NCBI RefSeq assembly: GCF_963668165.1
Contig: NZ_OY764209.1
Span: 1,612,001-1,676,000, forward strand
Reading direction: 5' to 3'
Length of the DNA stretch: 64,000 bases
DNA from: Marispirochaeta sp.
Lineage (GTDB): Bacteria > Spirochaetota > Spirochaetia > JC444 > Marispirochaetaceae
The notes beneath the pieces were generated by a model, which had not been told where the DNA came from, made no database searches, and saw nothing but the letters and a program-made list of their open reading frames with translations. How positions within the stretch are numbered: the stretch's first letter is position 1; every line of letters begins with the position of its first letter. The translations under genes and the position numbers were made by a program. Below, in pieces: positions 16,491 through 25,803 of this stretch.

Positions 16491-18851
16491 ATGAGTATCA
16501 GTAAGCGTGGTCAACGCCTCAAGGAACAGATAGTCAGCTGTACACCCTCGATTTCCGCTGAGCGGGCCGAGATTGTCACTTGCTGCTATAAAGAGTACGC
16601 GTACGAGGACGAGCAGGTCCGCAGAGCCAGGGTTGTGGAAGCGGTCCTCGACCAGAAGTCCCTCTATATGCTGGAAGGGGACCTGCTTGTGGGGAACCAG
16701 GCACCCCGGCCCCGCTGCGCCGAGGTTTTTCCTGAGTTTTCTACCCGCTGGATACTGAAAGAGCTCGATGAGTTCGAGAAGCGGAATTCCGATATCTTCA
16801 CCGTTGACGATGAGACCAAGGAACGGCTGCGGGAAATCCTTCCCTGGTGGGAGGGTAAATCCGTTCAGGACAGGACCCTGCAGATACTTCCGCCGAATAT
16901 TGAAGCGGCGAACCGGGAACTGGTGTTTATCCTCACTTCCCTTTCCAGCGGGGTCGGACATATTGCCGTCAATTATGAACGCTGTATCCGTTTTGGATTA
17001 CGGAAGATCATCGACGAATCCTGCCGGCTGGAGGAATCTCTGAAGATTGACCGCCAGGCAGATATTGAGCAGCGGGATTTTTACCGTTCCGTGCGCATAG
17101 TCTGCGAGTCGCTTATCCGATTTGCCGGACGCTTTCAGGCCTATGTAACAGAATTGGCGACGGTGGAAAGGAACCCGGAGCGCCGGGCGGAGCTTTATGA
17201 AGTCGCCCGCATCTGCTCGCGGGTTCCGGAACAGCCTGCCCGGAGCTTTCATGAAGCCCTGCAGTCCTTCTGGTTCGTTCATCTTGTGCTGCAGATTGAA
17301 TCCAACGGCCACAGCATCTCCCCCGGAAGGTTCGATCAGTATATGTATCCTTATTATCGCGAGGATCTGGACAGCGGCCGGCTAACCCGGACCGGAGCCC
17401 GGGAGCTGCTGGAAAATCTCTGGATTAAAATGAACGAGCTCATGAAGCTGCGGGACCTGACCGGCTCCAAGGCTTTTGGAGGGTATCCCCTTTTTCAGAA
17501 CCTGATAGTCGGTGGCCTGGACACAAACGGCAGAGATTCTTCAAACGAGCTTTCCTACCTCTGCATGGAGGTTACCCGGGAACTCAAGCTTCCCCAGCCG
17601 TCCGTTTCCGTGCGTTGGCACGCTGGAACGCCCCGTCGTTTTATGACCGAGGCGGCCGCGGTGGTTAAGGGTGGCTTTGGCATGCCGGCATTTTTTAACG
17701 ATGAGGTCATTGTCCCCATGATGCTCGACATGGGGTACAGCTTCGATGAGGCACGAAACTACGCCGAGGTCGGCTGTGTGGAGCCGCAGGCGGCGGGCAC
17801 AACGGAAGGCTATTATCCTTCCGGTTTTATGAACCTGAGCAAGGTGCTGGAATTGACCCTGAACAACGGTGTAAATCCTATGAGCGGGACCCGCCTTGGC
17901 CCGGAAACCGGAACGGATTTTTCCGGTTTTGAAGATTTCTACCAGGCCTATCTGCAGCAGCTGGGCTTTTTTTGCGATCTGATGGCGGATGCAATCAACA
18001 TCATCGACTCCGTGCAGGGGAAGTATGTTCCCACCCCCTTCAGCTCCTGTTTCGTTGACGACTGTCTGACTTCCGGTACGGATGTACGCCGGGGGGGAGC
18101 AAAATATAACTTTTCGTCTCCCAATGTGGTTGCTCTGGCTAATGTCGCAGATGCATTGATGGTCATGAAGGAGGCGGTCTTCAAGGAAAAAAAGGTCTCC
18201 TATGATGATCTACGACGGATCCTGCACGAGAATTTTGAAGGAAACGAAGCTCTGCGGCAGCGTTTTTTACGGGATTATCCCAAATACGGGAATGACAATG
18301 ATGAGGTGGATACCTTCGCCGGGGAGATAGCCCGCTTTCTGGACCAGTGTTTTCGACAGCGGAAGAATGTACGGGGAGGGTGTTTCTTCGTGGGGCTTCA
18401 GAGTATTTCTGCTCATGCACTGTTTGTTAACTCCCTGGGGGCTACTCCCGACGGCAGAATGATGGAGATGCTCCTCGCCGACGGCGGCTGCTCCCCCGCC
18501 CAGGGCCGGGACAGGCGTGGGCCAACGGCAATTGCGTGTTCAGTGGCCAAAATCGATCACTTTAAGGTACCCAATGGTACGCTTTTAAACATCAAGCTGA
18601 ACCCGTCCCTGCTGGAGACTCCCACGGGGATCGATAATCTGATCTCCCTGATCGAGGCCTATTTTACGATGAAGGGACAGCATGTTCAGTTTAATGTCGT
18701 GAGCTCGGATATTCTGCGGGCGGCACAAAAGTCCCCTGAAGAGTATGGTGATCTGGTAGTACGGGTGGCGGGATTCAGCGTCTACTTTGTGGCTATTGAC
18801 CGGATTCTGCAGGAGGACATTATTCGGCGGACGGAGCAGACCGCGTTTTGA
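16491..18851 (+). CDS. Glycyl radical enzyme of the GCVE (dehydratase/lyase) class
   Basis: A 786-residue PFL-like enzyme. The glycyl radical loop RVAGFSVYF places the radical on Gly761. The thiyl Cys429 lies in VGCVEPQ with Glu431 two residues on, the pairing found in diol dehydratases, choline and isethionate lyases, hydroxyproline dehydratase and aryl decarboxylases, but not in PFL (adjacent CC). It therefore probably eliminates water, sulfite or CO2 from a small substrate. I cannot fix the substrate from sequence. The ATG at 16491 has GGAGG nearby; the frame is open further upstream but that part overlaps the activase. It is oxygen-sensitive and cytoplasmic; no microcompartment genes are visible. 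Confidence 0.93.
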   Translation: MSISKRGQRLKEQIVSCTPSISAERAEIVTCCYKEYAYEDEQVRRARVVEAVLDQKSLYMLEGDLLVGNQAPRPRCAEVFPEFSTRWILKELDEFEKRNSDIFTVDDETKERLREILPWWEGKSVQDRTLQILPPNIEAANRELVFILTSLSSGVGHIAVNYERCIRFGLRKIIDESCRLEESLKIDRQADIEQRDFYRSVRIVCESLIRFAGRFQAYVTELATVERNPERRAELYEVARICSRVPEQPARSFHEALQSFWFVHLVLQIESNGHSISPGRFDQYMYPYYREDLDSGRLTRTGARELLENLWIKMNELMKLRDLTGSKAFGGYPLFQNLIVGGLDTNGRDSSNELSYLCMEVTRELKLPQPSVSVRWHAGTPRRFMTEAAAVVKGGFGMPAFFNDEVIVPMMLDMGYSFDEARNYAEVGCVEPQAAGTTEGYYPSGFMNLSKVLELTLNNGVNPMSGTRLGPETGTDFSGFEDFYQAYLQQLGFFCDLMADAINIIDSVQGKYVPTPFSSCFVDDCLTSGTDVRRGGAKYNFSSPNVVALANVADALMVMKEAVFKEKKVSYDDLRRILHENFEGNEALRQRFLRDYPKYGNDNDEVDTFAGEIARFLDQCFRQRKNVRGGCFFVGLQSISAHALFVNSLGATPDGRMMEMLLADGGCSPAQGRDRRGPTAIACSVAKIDHFKVPNGTLLNIKLNPSLLETPTGIDNLISLIEAYFTMKGQHVQFNVVSSDILRAAQKSPEEYGDLVVRVAGFSVYFVAIDRILQEDIIRRTEQTAF

Positions 18852-18881
18852 AAAAAGGCGGTATCAAGTTTTTTGTAATCT

Positions 18882-18898
18882 CCCCGCGCGTTGCGGGG
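18882..18898 (+). other. Intergenic hairpin between the GRE and TRAP genes
   Basis: CCCCGC (18882-18887) pairs with GCGGGG (18893-18898) over a 5-base loop, 25 bases before the dctP start. No clean T run follows, so it is more likely an mRNA processing or stabilising element within the operon than a full terminator. Confidence 0.5.
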
Positions 18899-18923
18899 CA
18901 GTAATATATTTTTGGAGGTTTGT

Positions 18924-19946
18924 ATGAAACGGATTGTAGTGTTACTTCTTCTGGTAACCCTGGCAGCAGGCTCAGTCTTTGCCGGAGGACAGGGAGACGG
19001 CGCTTCGGCGGAAGGAAAAGACGCCGGGGTAATCAAAATGACCATGGCGACCAGCCAGCCCCCCGAGGGTGGATTTATGGGAGAAATGCCCTTTAAGCTG
19101 GCTGAATATCTGAAGGAGGAGTCCGGCGGCAGAATTGAACTTACGGTGCACCATTCAGGTTCTTTGAGCTCCAACGAACGTGAGCTTCTTGAGATGGCTC
19201 AGGCGGGAACAGTAGATTTTGCCATGGGCGCGACCACCTACGTACTTGGGTGGTCTGAATCTTTCAAGATCTTCGACCTGCCCTTCCTTTTTGACAGTGT
19301 CGACCATTTTGACAGGGTTGTTTTTGGTGAAGTCGGGGACATCCTCCGGGAAGAGTGTCTTGATGACAATGTGGTGCTTCTCGGACAGATTATTCCCGGT
19401 TTCCGCAGTATCTTTACCGCGAAAAAAGAGATCAGGACTATCGAAGATCTTAAAGGTTTGAAAATACGCAGCATGGAGAGTCCTGTCTATGTAGAGATGT
19501 TCAAGCGTCTCGGTATGCTCCCCACCCCCATGCCCTCCTCTGAGCTGTATACCTCTCTTCAGACCGGTGTAGTCGATGCCGGCGAGAACGACCCTGCCAG
19601 TGTTGTCAGCTGGGGCTGGATCGATGTAATCAAGTACTACATGCTGAACAGACACACTTTGAGTTCCAACGCCCTGTTTATCGGCAAAGCCCGCTTTGAC
19701 TCCCTGTCTCCCGATCTTCAGGACGCTGTCATGAGGGCTTCCGAACGGGCGGTACGCTACCAGTTCGACTATATCCAGGGCGCCTGGGAAGATTCCATGA
19801 AGATGATCCGGGATAAGGGAATTACGGTTGTAGAACTGAGCGATGCTGAGCTGGCAAAATTCCGTGACCGGGTTTCCCCAATGGTTGATGAATACGCGAA
19901 AGAGATTCCTAACAATCTGGTACAGAAAGTCAAAGACGCTAGGTAA
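18924..19946 (+). CDS. TRAP transporter substrate-binding protein (DctP family)
   Basis: A 340-residue periplasmic binding protein. Residues 1-20 are a signal peptide cleaved before GGQGD, a pattern common in spirochaete binding proteins. The DctP signature LKGLKIRSMESP places the carboxylate-binding arginine at Arg182, followed by TSLQTGVVDAGEND. This suggests an acidic ligand (carboxylate or sulfonate). The ATG at 18924 has TGGAGG at good spacing; an in-frame ATG-like start at 18891 lies in the upstream hairpin region. It delivers ligand to the DctQ-DctM membrane pair encoded next. Placement directly after the GRE implies that it imports the GRE pathway substrate. Confidence 0.94.
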   Translation: MKRIVVLLLLVTLAAGSVFAGGQGDGASAEGKDAGVIKMTMATSQPPEGGFMGEMPFKLAEYLKEESGGRIELTVHHSGSLSSNERELLEMAQAGTVDFAMGATTYVLGWSESFKIFDLPFLFDSVDHFDRVVFGEVGDILREECLDDNVVLLGQIIPGFRSIFTAKKEIRTIEDLKGLKIRSMESPVYVEMFKRLGMLPTPMPSSELYTSLQTGVVDAGENDPASVVSWGWIDVIKYYMLNRHTLSSNALFIGKARFDSLSPDLQDAVMRASERAVRYQFDYIQGAWEDSMKMIRDKGITVVELSDAELAKFRDRVSPMVDEYAKEIPNNLVQKVKDAR

Positions 19947-19968
19947 TTGTAAGAATCATGATAAAATA

Positions 19969-19996
19969 CTGTCTTCCGGATCTTTCCGGAAGACAG
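19969..19996 (+). other. Perfect 12-bp hairpin between dctP and dctQ
   Basis: CTGTCTTCCGGA (19969-19980) pairs perfectly with TCCGGAAGACAG (19985-19996) across a 4-base loop. The following sequence, TTCAATTT, is only mildly T-rich. Such a stem after the binding-protein gene can slow decay of the upstream mRNA or partly terminate, giving more DctP than membrane subunits. Confidence 0.75.
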
Positions 19997-20024
19997 TTCA
20001 ATTTAGTATGCAAGAGGCCAATGT

Positions 20025-20546
20025 ATGTTGAACGAGAATCCGCTGAGAAAAGCATTCAGCGTATTGAATAAAATCATAGAGGTGACATCGGTAGTTATTC
20101 TTGTGCTCGTGAGCCTGGTGGTGTTTTATTCAGTACTGCTGCGCTACGTGTTTAAGAGTCCCCTCGCCTGGTCCGAAGAGGTGGCAAGATACATGTTTAT
20201 CTGGATGGTCTTCCTCGGCTTCTCCATAGCCGAAAAGAGCGGCGACCATTTCCGGATTGAAGTATTCATTGAAATGGTAACCCCAAAGGTCCGGCTGATC
20301 ATTGAAATTTTCCTCAATATTCTTATTTTTTACGCCCTGTTCGTATTATTCCAGGAAGGAATGAACTATTACCAGCAGGGAAAAAGTGGGTTATCCACTA
20401 TCCTCGAAATGCCGCTGAACCTTATCTATATCGCCCTGCCGATATCCATGGTTCTGACATTTATGAACAGGATTGATACCGCACAAAAACAGATACGCGC
20501 GCTCCTGTCCCAAATCAAGGGCGAAGCGGAAACGCAAAATACATAG
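20025..20546 (+). CDS. TRAP transporter small membrane subunit (DctQ family)
   Basis: A 173-residue protein with four membrane segments and the DctQ signature LAWSEEVARYMFIWMVFLG. It pairs with the large subunit to form the ion-gradient-driven channel that accepts ligand from DctP. The ATG at 20025 follows AAGAGG. A second ATG four bases upstream is in another frame. Its stop lies 12 bases before the dctM start, so the two are co-translated. Confidence 0.93.
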   Translation: MLNENPLRKAFSVLNKIIEVTSVVILVLVSLVVFYSVLLRYVFKSPLAWSEEVARYMFIWMVFLGFSIAEKSGDHFRIEVFIEMVTPKVRLIIEIFLNILIFYALFVLFQEGMNYYQQGKSGLSTILEMPLNLIYIALPISMVLTFMNRIDTAQKQIRALLSQIKGEAETQNT

Positions 20547-20558
20547 GAGGGAGTGGAA

Positions 20559-21848
20559 ATGGAAACAGCGCTTTTTATACTCTTTGGCTTCTTCGGCCTT
20601 ATGATACTGGGAATGCCCATCGGGTATTCCATGCTGGTAACGGCGATATTTACTTTGAAAACATTTCACAACGCCATACCTCTCTCTATTGTTCCCCAGA
20701 GAATTTTTGCCGGAGTGAACAACTTTATTTTGCTGTGTATTCCCTTTTTTATGCTTGCTGGTGAGATGATGGCCATTACCCCGCTCTTTGAAAAACTGAT
20801 CAAGCTGTTTCGGGCTTTCCTTGGACATGTAAAAGGCGGGCTCTCCCATGTCAATATTGTGGTCAGTATGTTCTTTGCAGGTATTACCGGTGCAGCAACG
20901 GCGGACACCTCAGCGGTCGGGGGCCTTCTTATCCCTGCGATGGAGAAAGATGGCTATACACGAAGCTATGCCACGGCGGTGACCGTAAGCTCTTCTACAA
21001 TCGGGGTTATTATTCCTCCCAGCAATTTGATGATTGTCGCCGCTCTGGCGACAAGTTCCTCCGTGGCGGTCCTCTTTATGGCGGGACTTGTTCCGGGAAT
21101 CCTCTCCGGTCTGGGACAGCTGGTTGTCAGTCTAATTTATGCCAAGCGCAAGGGATTTCCTTCCGCTCACCGAATGGACTGGAAGGAGCGTGTGCAGGTG
21201 TTCTGGGCCGGGATCCCGGCGATTGGTATTCCGGTCATTATTTTTGGCGGTATTCTCGGTGGCGTTTTTACACCGACAGAGGCCGCGGCCATGACGGTGT
21301 TTTACGCCGTGATTGTTGGGATATTTCTGCTGCGGAGCTTTCCTTCGCCTCAGCTGCTGTACAAAACCCTGCTCACCGTAGTACAGCGCCTCGGGGCGGT
21401 CATGCTGGCGGTCGGTGCTGCCATGGTGCTGGGATGGATCTTCGCGATCGCTCAGATCCCCTCGGCGATCGGTACATGGATTACCTCCGTAACGACAAAT
21501 CCAATTCTGATTACGGCGGGAATGCTGGTGACCTTTCTGGTTATCGGGACCTTTCTTGACCCTCTGCCGGCTATCCTGATTTTTACCCCGATATTTCTGC
21601 CAATCGCTCAGCAGATCGGCATGGGAAAGGTGCACTTTACCATTACCATGGTGTTTGGCTTTGTTATCGGTTTGATCACGCCGCCTGTGGGGTCCTGCCT
21701 GTATGTGGGAGCAGCGATAAGCGGGCTGCGGGTTGAGCAATTTATAAAGGACCTGGTTCCTTTTATTGTTGCCATCTCGCTGGTATTGCTCCTGGTCGCC
21801 TTTTTCCCTCCCATTGTAGAGTTTGTACCGAATCTTATGTTTGAATAA
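20559..21848 (+). CDS. TRAP transporter large membrane subunit (DctM family)
   Basis: A 429-residue protein with 11-12 membrane segments and DctM features: FFMLAGEMM, AFAGITGAATADTSAVGG-like (FAGITGAATADTSAVGG), IGVIIPPSN, and GVFTPTEAAAMTVFYA. It moves substrate inward with sodium ions. ATG 20559 is chosen because AGGAGGG ends 8 bases upstream; a GTG at 20553 would overlap that site. The final helices (FGFVIGLITPPVGSCLYVG) are complete, so the subunit is intact. The LacI gene follows after 27 bases. Confidence 0.95.
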   Translation: METALFILFGFFGLMILGMPIGYSMLVTAIFTLKTFHNAIPLSIVPQRIFAGVNNFILLCIPFFMLAGEMMAITPLFEKLIKLFRAFLGHVKGGLSHVNIVVSMFFAGITGAATADTSAVGGLLIPAMEKDGYTRSYATAVTVSSSTIGVIIPPSNLMIVAALATSSSVAVLFMAGLVPGILSGLGQLVVSLIYAKRKGFPSAHRMDWKERVQVFWAGIPAIGIPVIIFGGILGGVFTPTEAAAMTVFYAVIVGIFLLRSFPSPQLLYKTLLTVVQRLGAVMLAVGAAMVLGWIFAIAQIPSAIGTWITSVTTNPILITAGMLVTFLVIGTFLDPLPAILIFTPIFLPIAQQIGMGKVHFTITMVFGFVIGLITPPVGSCLYVGAAISGLRVEQFIKDLVPFIVAISLVLLLVAFFPPIVEFVPNLMFE

Positions 21849-21875
21849 ACAGGCTGAATATATAAGGGGCACGCC

Positions 21876-22874
21876 GTGGCTAAGGTTACTATAAAGGATA
21901 TTGCGAAGGAGCTAGGGGTCTCATATACAACTGTCTCACGGGCCTTGACGAACAGAGCCGGGGTAAATGCCCTTACGCGGCAGCGTATTGTTGAAGAAGC
22001 GCATCGCATGGGGTATCAACCCAACATCCTGGCCAGGGGCCTGGTAACGCAGCGGACTGATACAATCGGTTTGCTTGTCCCTGACATAACCAACCCCTTT
22101 TCTGCGGAAGTTGCCCGGGGTGTGGAGAACGCGGCCCAGGAATACGGCCTAACTCTGATTCTGGGAGACACAAATCACTCACCCGGTTTGGAGAGCCAGT
22201 ACATCAGGCGCCTGGCTTCAAACAGAGTCGATGGTTTGCTGGTTATGCCCGTTTCCTCCCACGCCGAGAATGATATTAACGATACAGGCATTCCGACGGT
22301 GATTCTCAACACGAAGAATACCTTCTTTGAAACGAGTTTCGTGACTATCGATCATGAGCTCGGTGGGTACCTGGCTACCAAGCATCTGCTGGAGTTGGGG
22401 TACAGGAGCGTTGCCATTGTCGGAGGAAAGATCACCAATGAGGCCTACCAGGACCGGCTGGTGGGGTATAAAAGTGCCCTGCAGCATTTCGGCATTCCCT
22501 ATGACGCCAATCTCATCTTCAGCGACTCCGCCGCCTCGAACAATACTGTACGCAAGGCGGTGGAAATACTCAAGACGGGATCCGGCCCGGACGCCTTTTT
22601 TGCCACCAACGATATAATCGCTCTGGACCTGTTGCGGGAGCTCAAGGGTCTTCCGGATAATCTTGGTTCTGGTATTGGTGTTATCGGCTTTGATGATATT
22701 CCGATTGCGTCGTTTCCAGAGATAGAGCTGTCGACTATGGCACAGCCGAAATATGTCCTTGGTCGGACGGCGGTGGAGATCCTTGTACAGAAGATAAAAA
22801 CAGCCCAGAGCGATCAGGTCCAGCGTGTCATATTGCCCCCGGAACTTATAGTGAGAAAAACCGTCAGGGATTGA
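21876..22874 (+). CDS. LacI-family repressor of the GRE/TRAP operon
   Basis: A 332-residue LacI/GalR protein. Residues 4-50 are the helix-turn-helix (VTIKDIAKELGVSYTTVSRA), followed by a hinge (ARGLVTQRTDTIGLLVP) whose leucine normally intercalates at a central CG step. The rest is a periplasmic-binding-protein-like effector domain. The GTG start at 21876 has AAGGGG at good spacing. The two GCAAACGTTTGC palindromes in the promoter at 15.5 kb have the CG centre expected for this family, so autoregulation of the whole operon is a strong inference. The inducer is probably the transported compound or an early intermediate. Confidence 0.95.
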   Translation: MAKVTIKDIAKELGVSYTTVSRALTNRAGVNALTRQRIVEEAHRMGYQPNILARGLVTQRTDTIGLLVPDITNPFSAEVARGVENAAQEYGLTLILGDTNHSPGLESQYIRRLASNRVDGLLVMPVSSHAENDINDTGIPTVILNTKNTFFETSFVTIDHELGGYLATKHLLELGYRSVAIVGGKITNEAYQDRLVGYKSALQHFGIPYDANLIFSDSAASNNTVRKAVEILKTGSGPDAFFATNDIIALDLLRELKGLPDNLGSGIGVIGFDDIPIASFPEIELSTMAQPKYVLGRTAVEILVQKIKTAQSDQVQRVILPPELIVRKTVRD

Positions 22875-22926
22875 GATATTTACTGATCTATAATTTCCTA
22901 TTTAAACAGATAAAAGGAAGGCTTGT

Positions 22927-23913
22927 ATGCAATACAATTATTTAGGCCCACTCAAAGTTTCCTGTTTTACCCTTGGTACCTGGTCCTTTGCAGGCGGTGG
23001 TATATGGGGAGAGCGGGAAAAGAATGAATCCATTCGAATTGTCCATGCTGCCATGGATAGCGGGATAAACCTGATTGACACCGCCGAAGGTTATGGCGAC
23101 GGGGCCAGTGAATCCGTTCTCGGTGAAGCCCTTACCGGGCGTCGAGACAAGGTTCTCCTGGCTTCGAAGTTTATGCCGCAAAGGATTTCTCATCCTGAAG
23201 ACATACGCAGCGTTATCGAGGAGAGTCTCCAGCGTCTCAAAACAGACTATATTGATCTTTATCAGCAGCACTGGCCATTTACCGATACCGCGTTTTCTCA
23301 GGCAGAAGCGGAAGGAGTGATAGCCCGGCTTATAGCCGAGGGGAAGATCCGCCATTTTGGTGTATGTAATTTTGGCCCCGGGAACCTGGCGGAAAGCAGC
23401 CTTCCCATTATTAGCGCCCAGATAGGTTACAGTCTGCTGTTTCGGGCCATCGAGTTTGAGATTCTCCCCTTTCTGAAAGAAAAAAAACTCGGAGTCTTGA
23501 CCTATAGCGCGCTTATGCAGGGATTGCTTTCGGGAAAATACAATTCTCCTGAGGAGTTCCCTGTCGGTCGACGGAGGACCCGTCACTTTTCCACGGAAAA
23601 TCCCAACGCCCGGCACGGCGAAGCGGGACACGAAGAGCTTGTTTTCCGTAGCATCGCCGCCTGCAAGTCTATTGCCGACGAGGCAGAGCTCACGTTGCCT
23701 CATTGTGGTATCGGCTGGGTACTTGCGCAGCCAGGAATCTCCACGGTGATTATCGGTTCAGGTAATGAGAAGCAGCTTTCGGATAATCTGCGCTATGTAG
23801 AGGAAAAACTGCCTGCGGATGTTCTGGCAAGACTTACTGAAGCTTCTGAAGAACTAAAAGCCGCCATGGGCCCGAACGCCGATCTGTGGCAGAAAGACAG
23901 CCGCATCCAATGA
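22927..23913 (+). CDS. Aldo/keto reductase
   Basis: A 328-residue NAD(P)H-dependent (alpha/beta)8 barrel enzyme. The catalytic tetrad is visible: Asp51, Tyr56 (DTAEGYG), Lys81 (LASKF) and His115 (LYQQHWP). Late residues VIIGSGNEKQL form the cofactor phosphate loop. Within this operon it may reduce an aldehyde or ketone released by the GRE, or interconvert hydroxy- and oxo-acids for the LarA homologue. It has a GGAAGG site before ATG 22927 and sits 52 bases after the repressor gene. Substrate unknown. Confidence 0.92.
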   Translation: MQYNYLGPLKVSCFTLGTWSFAGGGIWGEREKNESIRIVHAAMDSGINLIDTAEGYGDGASESVLGEALTGRRDKVLLASKFMPQRISHPEDIRSVIEESLQRLKTDYIDLYQQHWPFTDTAFSQAEAEGVIARLIAEGKIRHFGVCNFGPGNLAESSLPIISAQIGYSLLFRAIEFEILPFLKEKKLGVLTYSALMQGLLSGKYNSPEEFPVGRRRTRHFSTENPNARHGEAGHEELVFRSIAACKSIADEAELTLPHCGIGWVLAQPGISTVIIGSGNEKQLSDNLRYVEEKLPADVLARLTEASEELKAAMGPNADLWQKDSRIQ

Positions 23914-23981
23914 AGTCTCAGGTCGATGTCGGTCCGGGGGAGGGTTTTCGGAGTACCTCTTAATTAGTATATTATACAGGT

Positions 23982-24002
23982 CAGGCCCCCGGTGGGGGCC
24001 TG
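23982..24002 (+). other. Perfect 9-bp hairpin ahead of the larA homologue
   Basis: CAGGCCCCC (23982-23990) pairs with GGGGGCCTG (23994-24002) over a 3-base loop, then CGTAATTTTT. It could be a partial terminator after the AKR gene or a 5' leader structure if transcription starts at the AT-rich TATTAT stretch just before it. It lies 33 bases from the larA-like start. Confidence 0.6.
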
Positions 24003-24035
24003 CGTAATTTTTCTAAAGAGAGCGTGGAGAAATAT

Positions 24036-25403
24036 ATGCAGAAAACTGATCTGCCCTTTGGCAGTAAACATATCGGGTTTGAGCTTCCCGACGAGGTCGA
24101 AATCCTCAGTATGGGAAGTCCCGTAGCCCTTGAAAACCCGGCGCAGAAAATCCAGAATGCTCTGGATCAGTCAATCGGCAGTCCGGGAATTGACGAAATC
24201 ATCCGCAAAAAGAAGGAAAAAACCGATGATCCCACCGCGGTAATCGTTATTTCTGATAATACCAGGCCGGTCCCCTACACTGGTGAGCAGGGGATCCTCT
24301 GGCCTATTGTGGATCGTCTTTTGAAGCAGGGCGTAAAGGGCGGAGAAATCACCGTCCTGGTTGCAACCGGTATGCACCGGGGGCTGACAGAAGACGAGAT
24401 TTCAAAGATGATCGATCCCCGTGTCCTGGAAGCAGGGGTTCGGATAAAGAATCATAACTGTAAGAACGACCAGGGCCTCAGCTATCTTGGAACCACTGCC
24501 CGGGGCAGTGAGATTTATATCAACAAACTCTACATGGAGAGCGATATCAGAATCCTCACCGGTCTGGTGGAGAGCCACTTTATGGCTGGAGCTTCCGGCG
24601 GGCGAAAATCAATTTGTCCCGGTCTTATCGGTGAAGAGAGCACCTTTGTGTTTCACGGTGCACCGATGATGGCTCATCCGAACACCACAGACCTTCTGCT
24701 TGAAGGAAACCCCTGTCACGAGGAGTCCTTCGAGGTCGCCAGTAAGGCAGGCACAGACTATATAGTAAACGTAACCCTGGACCATCAGTTCAAGGTGACC
24801 GGTGTATTTGCCGGGGAGCTGAAGGCCGCCCACGAAGCTGCGGTGGAACACCTGAAAAGCTATACCGCTGTTCCTTACGAGGGGGAGTACGATATCGTGC
24901 TGAGCCATGGCGGTTTTGTGGGGATCAACCACTATCAGGTGGCCAAGGCAGGGACCGTTGCAGCCAGGATCATTAAGCCCGGCGGGCATGTTATAATGCT
25001 GGCAAACAATACCGACACCGACTCCATAGGCAGCCTCGCGTACAAAACGGTTCTGCAGATTCTTACCCTCAGCGGCCCGGAGGCCGTGGAAAAGATCCTG
25101 CTGTCCTCCGACTGGACCTTTATTCCTGAGCAGTGGCAGGTGCAGATGTGGACCCGGCTTTTCCAAAAGATACCCATCGACCACTTTTACTACTACAGCC
25201 CTCAGTTCGGGGATGCTGAATACGAATTGACCGCGGGTTCCCGGCTGTCGGAACTTGCCGGTATTACAGAGTCCGGAGACCCGGAAACTCTGGTACCGAA
25301 ACTCATACGTGCCGGAATTGAGAAGCTGAAACAGCGTTATACGGGGTCTGATAAGCCGCGAATTGCCTATCTGAAAGACGGCCCCTATGGAATCCCTTTA
25401 TAG
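24036..25403 (+). CDS. LarA-family nickel-pincer racemase/epimerase
   Basis: A 455-residue LarA (DUF2088) homologue. Residues needed for the nickel-pincer nucleotide and catalysis in lactate racemase are in place: Asp74 and Arg77 (SDNTRP), His114 (TGMHRG), His181 and Lys191 (SHFMAG...GGRKS) and His207. The 3, 10 and 16 residue spacings match the characterised enzyme. LarA relatives racemise or epimerise various alpha-hydroxy acids, including malate and aldonates, so lactate should not be assumed. The cofactor-making genes larB, larC and larE are not in this window. ATG 24036 is preferred over GTG 24024 because GGAGA lies between them. Confidence 0.92.
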   Translation: MQKTDLPFGSKHIGFELPDEVEILSMGSPVALENPAQKIQNALDQSIGSPGIDEIIRKKKEKTDDPTAVIVISDNTRPVPYTGEQGILWPIVDRLLKQGVKGGEITVLVATGMHRGLTEDEISKMIDPRVLEAGVRIKNHNCKNDQGLSYLGTTARGSEIYINKLYMESDIRILTGLVESHFMAGASGGRKSICPGLIGEESTFVFHGAPMMAHPNTTDLLLEGNPCHEESFEVASKAGTDYIVNVTLDHQFKVTGVFAGELKAAHEAAVEHLKSYTAVPYEGEYDIVLSHGGFVGINHYQVAKAGTVAARIIKPGGHVIMLANNTDTDSIGSLAYKTVLQILTLSGPEAVEKILLSSDWTFIPEQWQVQMWTRLFQKIPIDHFYYYSPQFGDAEYELTAGSRLSELAGITESGDPETLVPKLIRAGIEKLKQRYTGSDKPRIAYLKDGPYGIPL

Positions 25404-25414
25404 GAGGAGTACAC

Positions 25415-25777
25415 ATGAAGGTTATTATTTCTGTTGCAGGACATGAACTGGAAGCCGAGCTATTTGATACTGCCCTTGGGCGGGAAGTGGCTGGAATTCT
25501 TCCCATAAGCGGTAATGCCTCTCCCTGGGGGGATGAGCTCTATTTTTCAATGCCCATCTCCCCTGAAGTAGAAAAGCCGCAGGTTGATATGGAGGTAGGC
25601 GATCTTGCCTATTGGCCTCCGGCAAACGCTTTCTGTATTTTCTACGGGCCAACCCCTGCCAGTACCGGGGAGAAACCCCGAATTGCCAGTGAAGGCGAGG
25701 TTTTCGGACGAATCATTGGCGATGCTACCATATTAAAAGGAAACAGGGGCGGTAAAGTTGAGGTCCGGGCTACGTAA
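25415..25777 (+). CDS. Cyclophilin-fold small protein (TM1367/DUF369 type)
   Basis: A 120-residue soluble protein resembling the cyclophilin-like family typified by TM1367. Supporting stretches are WGDELYFSMP, VGDLAYWPPANAFCIFYGPTP and VFGRIIGD. Members have the cyclophilin barrel, but peptidyl-prolyl isomerase activity is not established. The gene starts 11 bases after the larA-like stop with a GGAGG site and is followed by a terminator, so it is the last gene of the operon. Tight linkage suggests that it helps the LarA homologue or binds a pathway intermediate; this is inference. Confidence 0.8.
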   Translation: MKVIISVAGHELEAELFDTALGREVAGILPISGNASPWGDELYFSMPISPEVEKPQVDMEVGDLAYWPPANAFCIFYGPTPASTGEKPRIASEGEVFGRIIGDATILKGNRGGKVEVRAT

Positions 25778-25803
25778 GCCGCTGCCGGATCAGTAAAGGA
25801 TTG

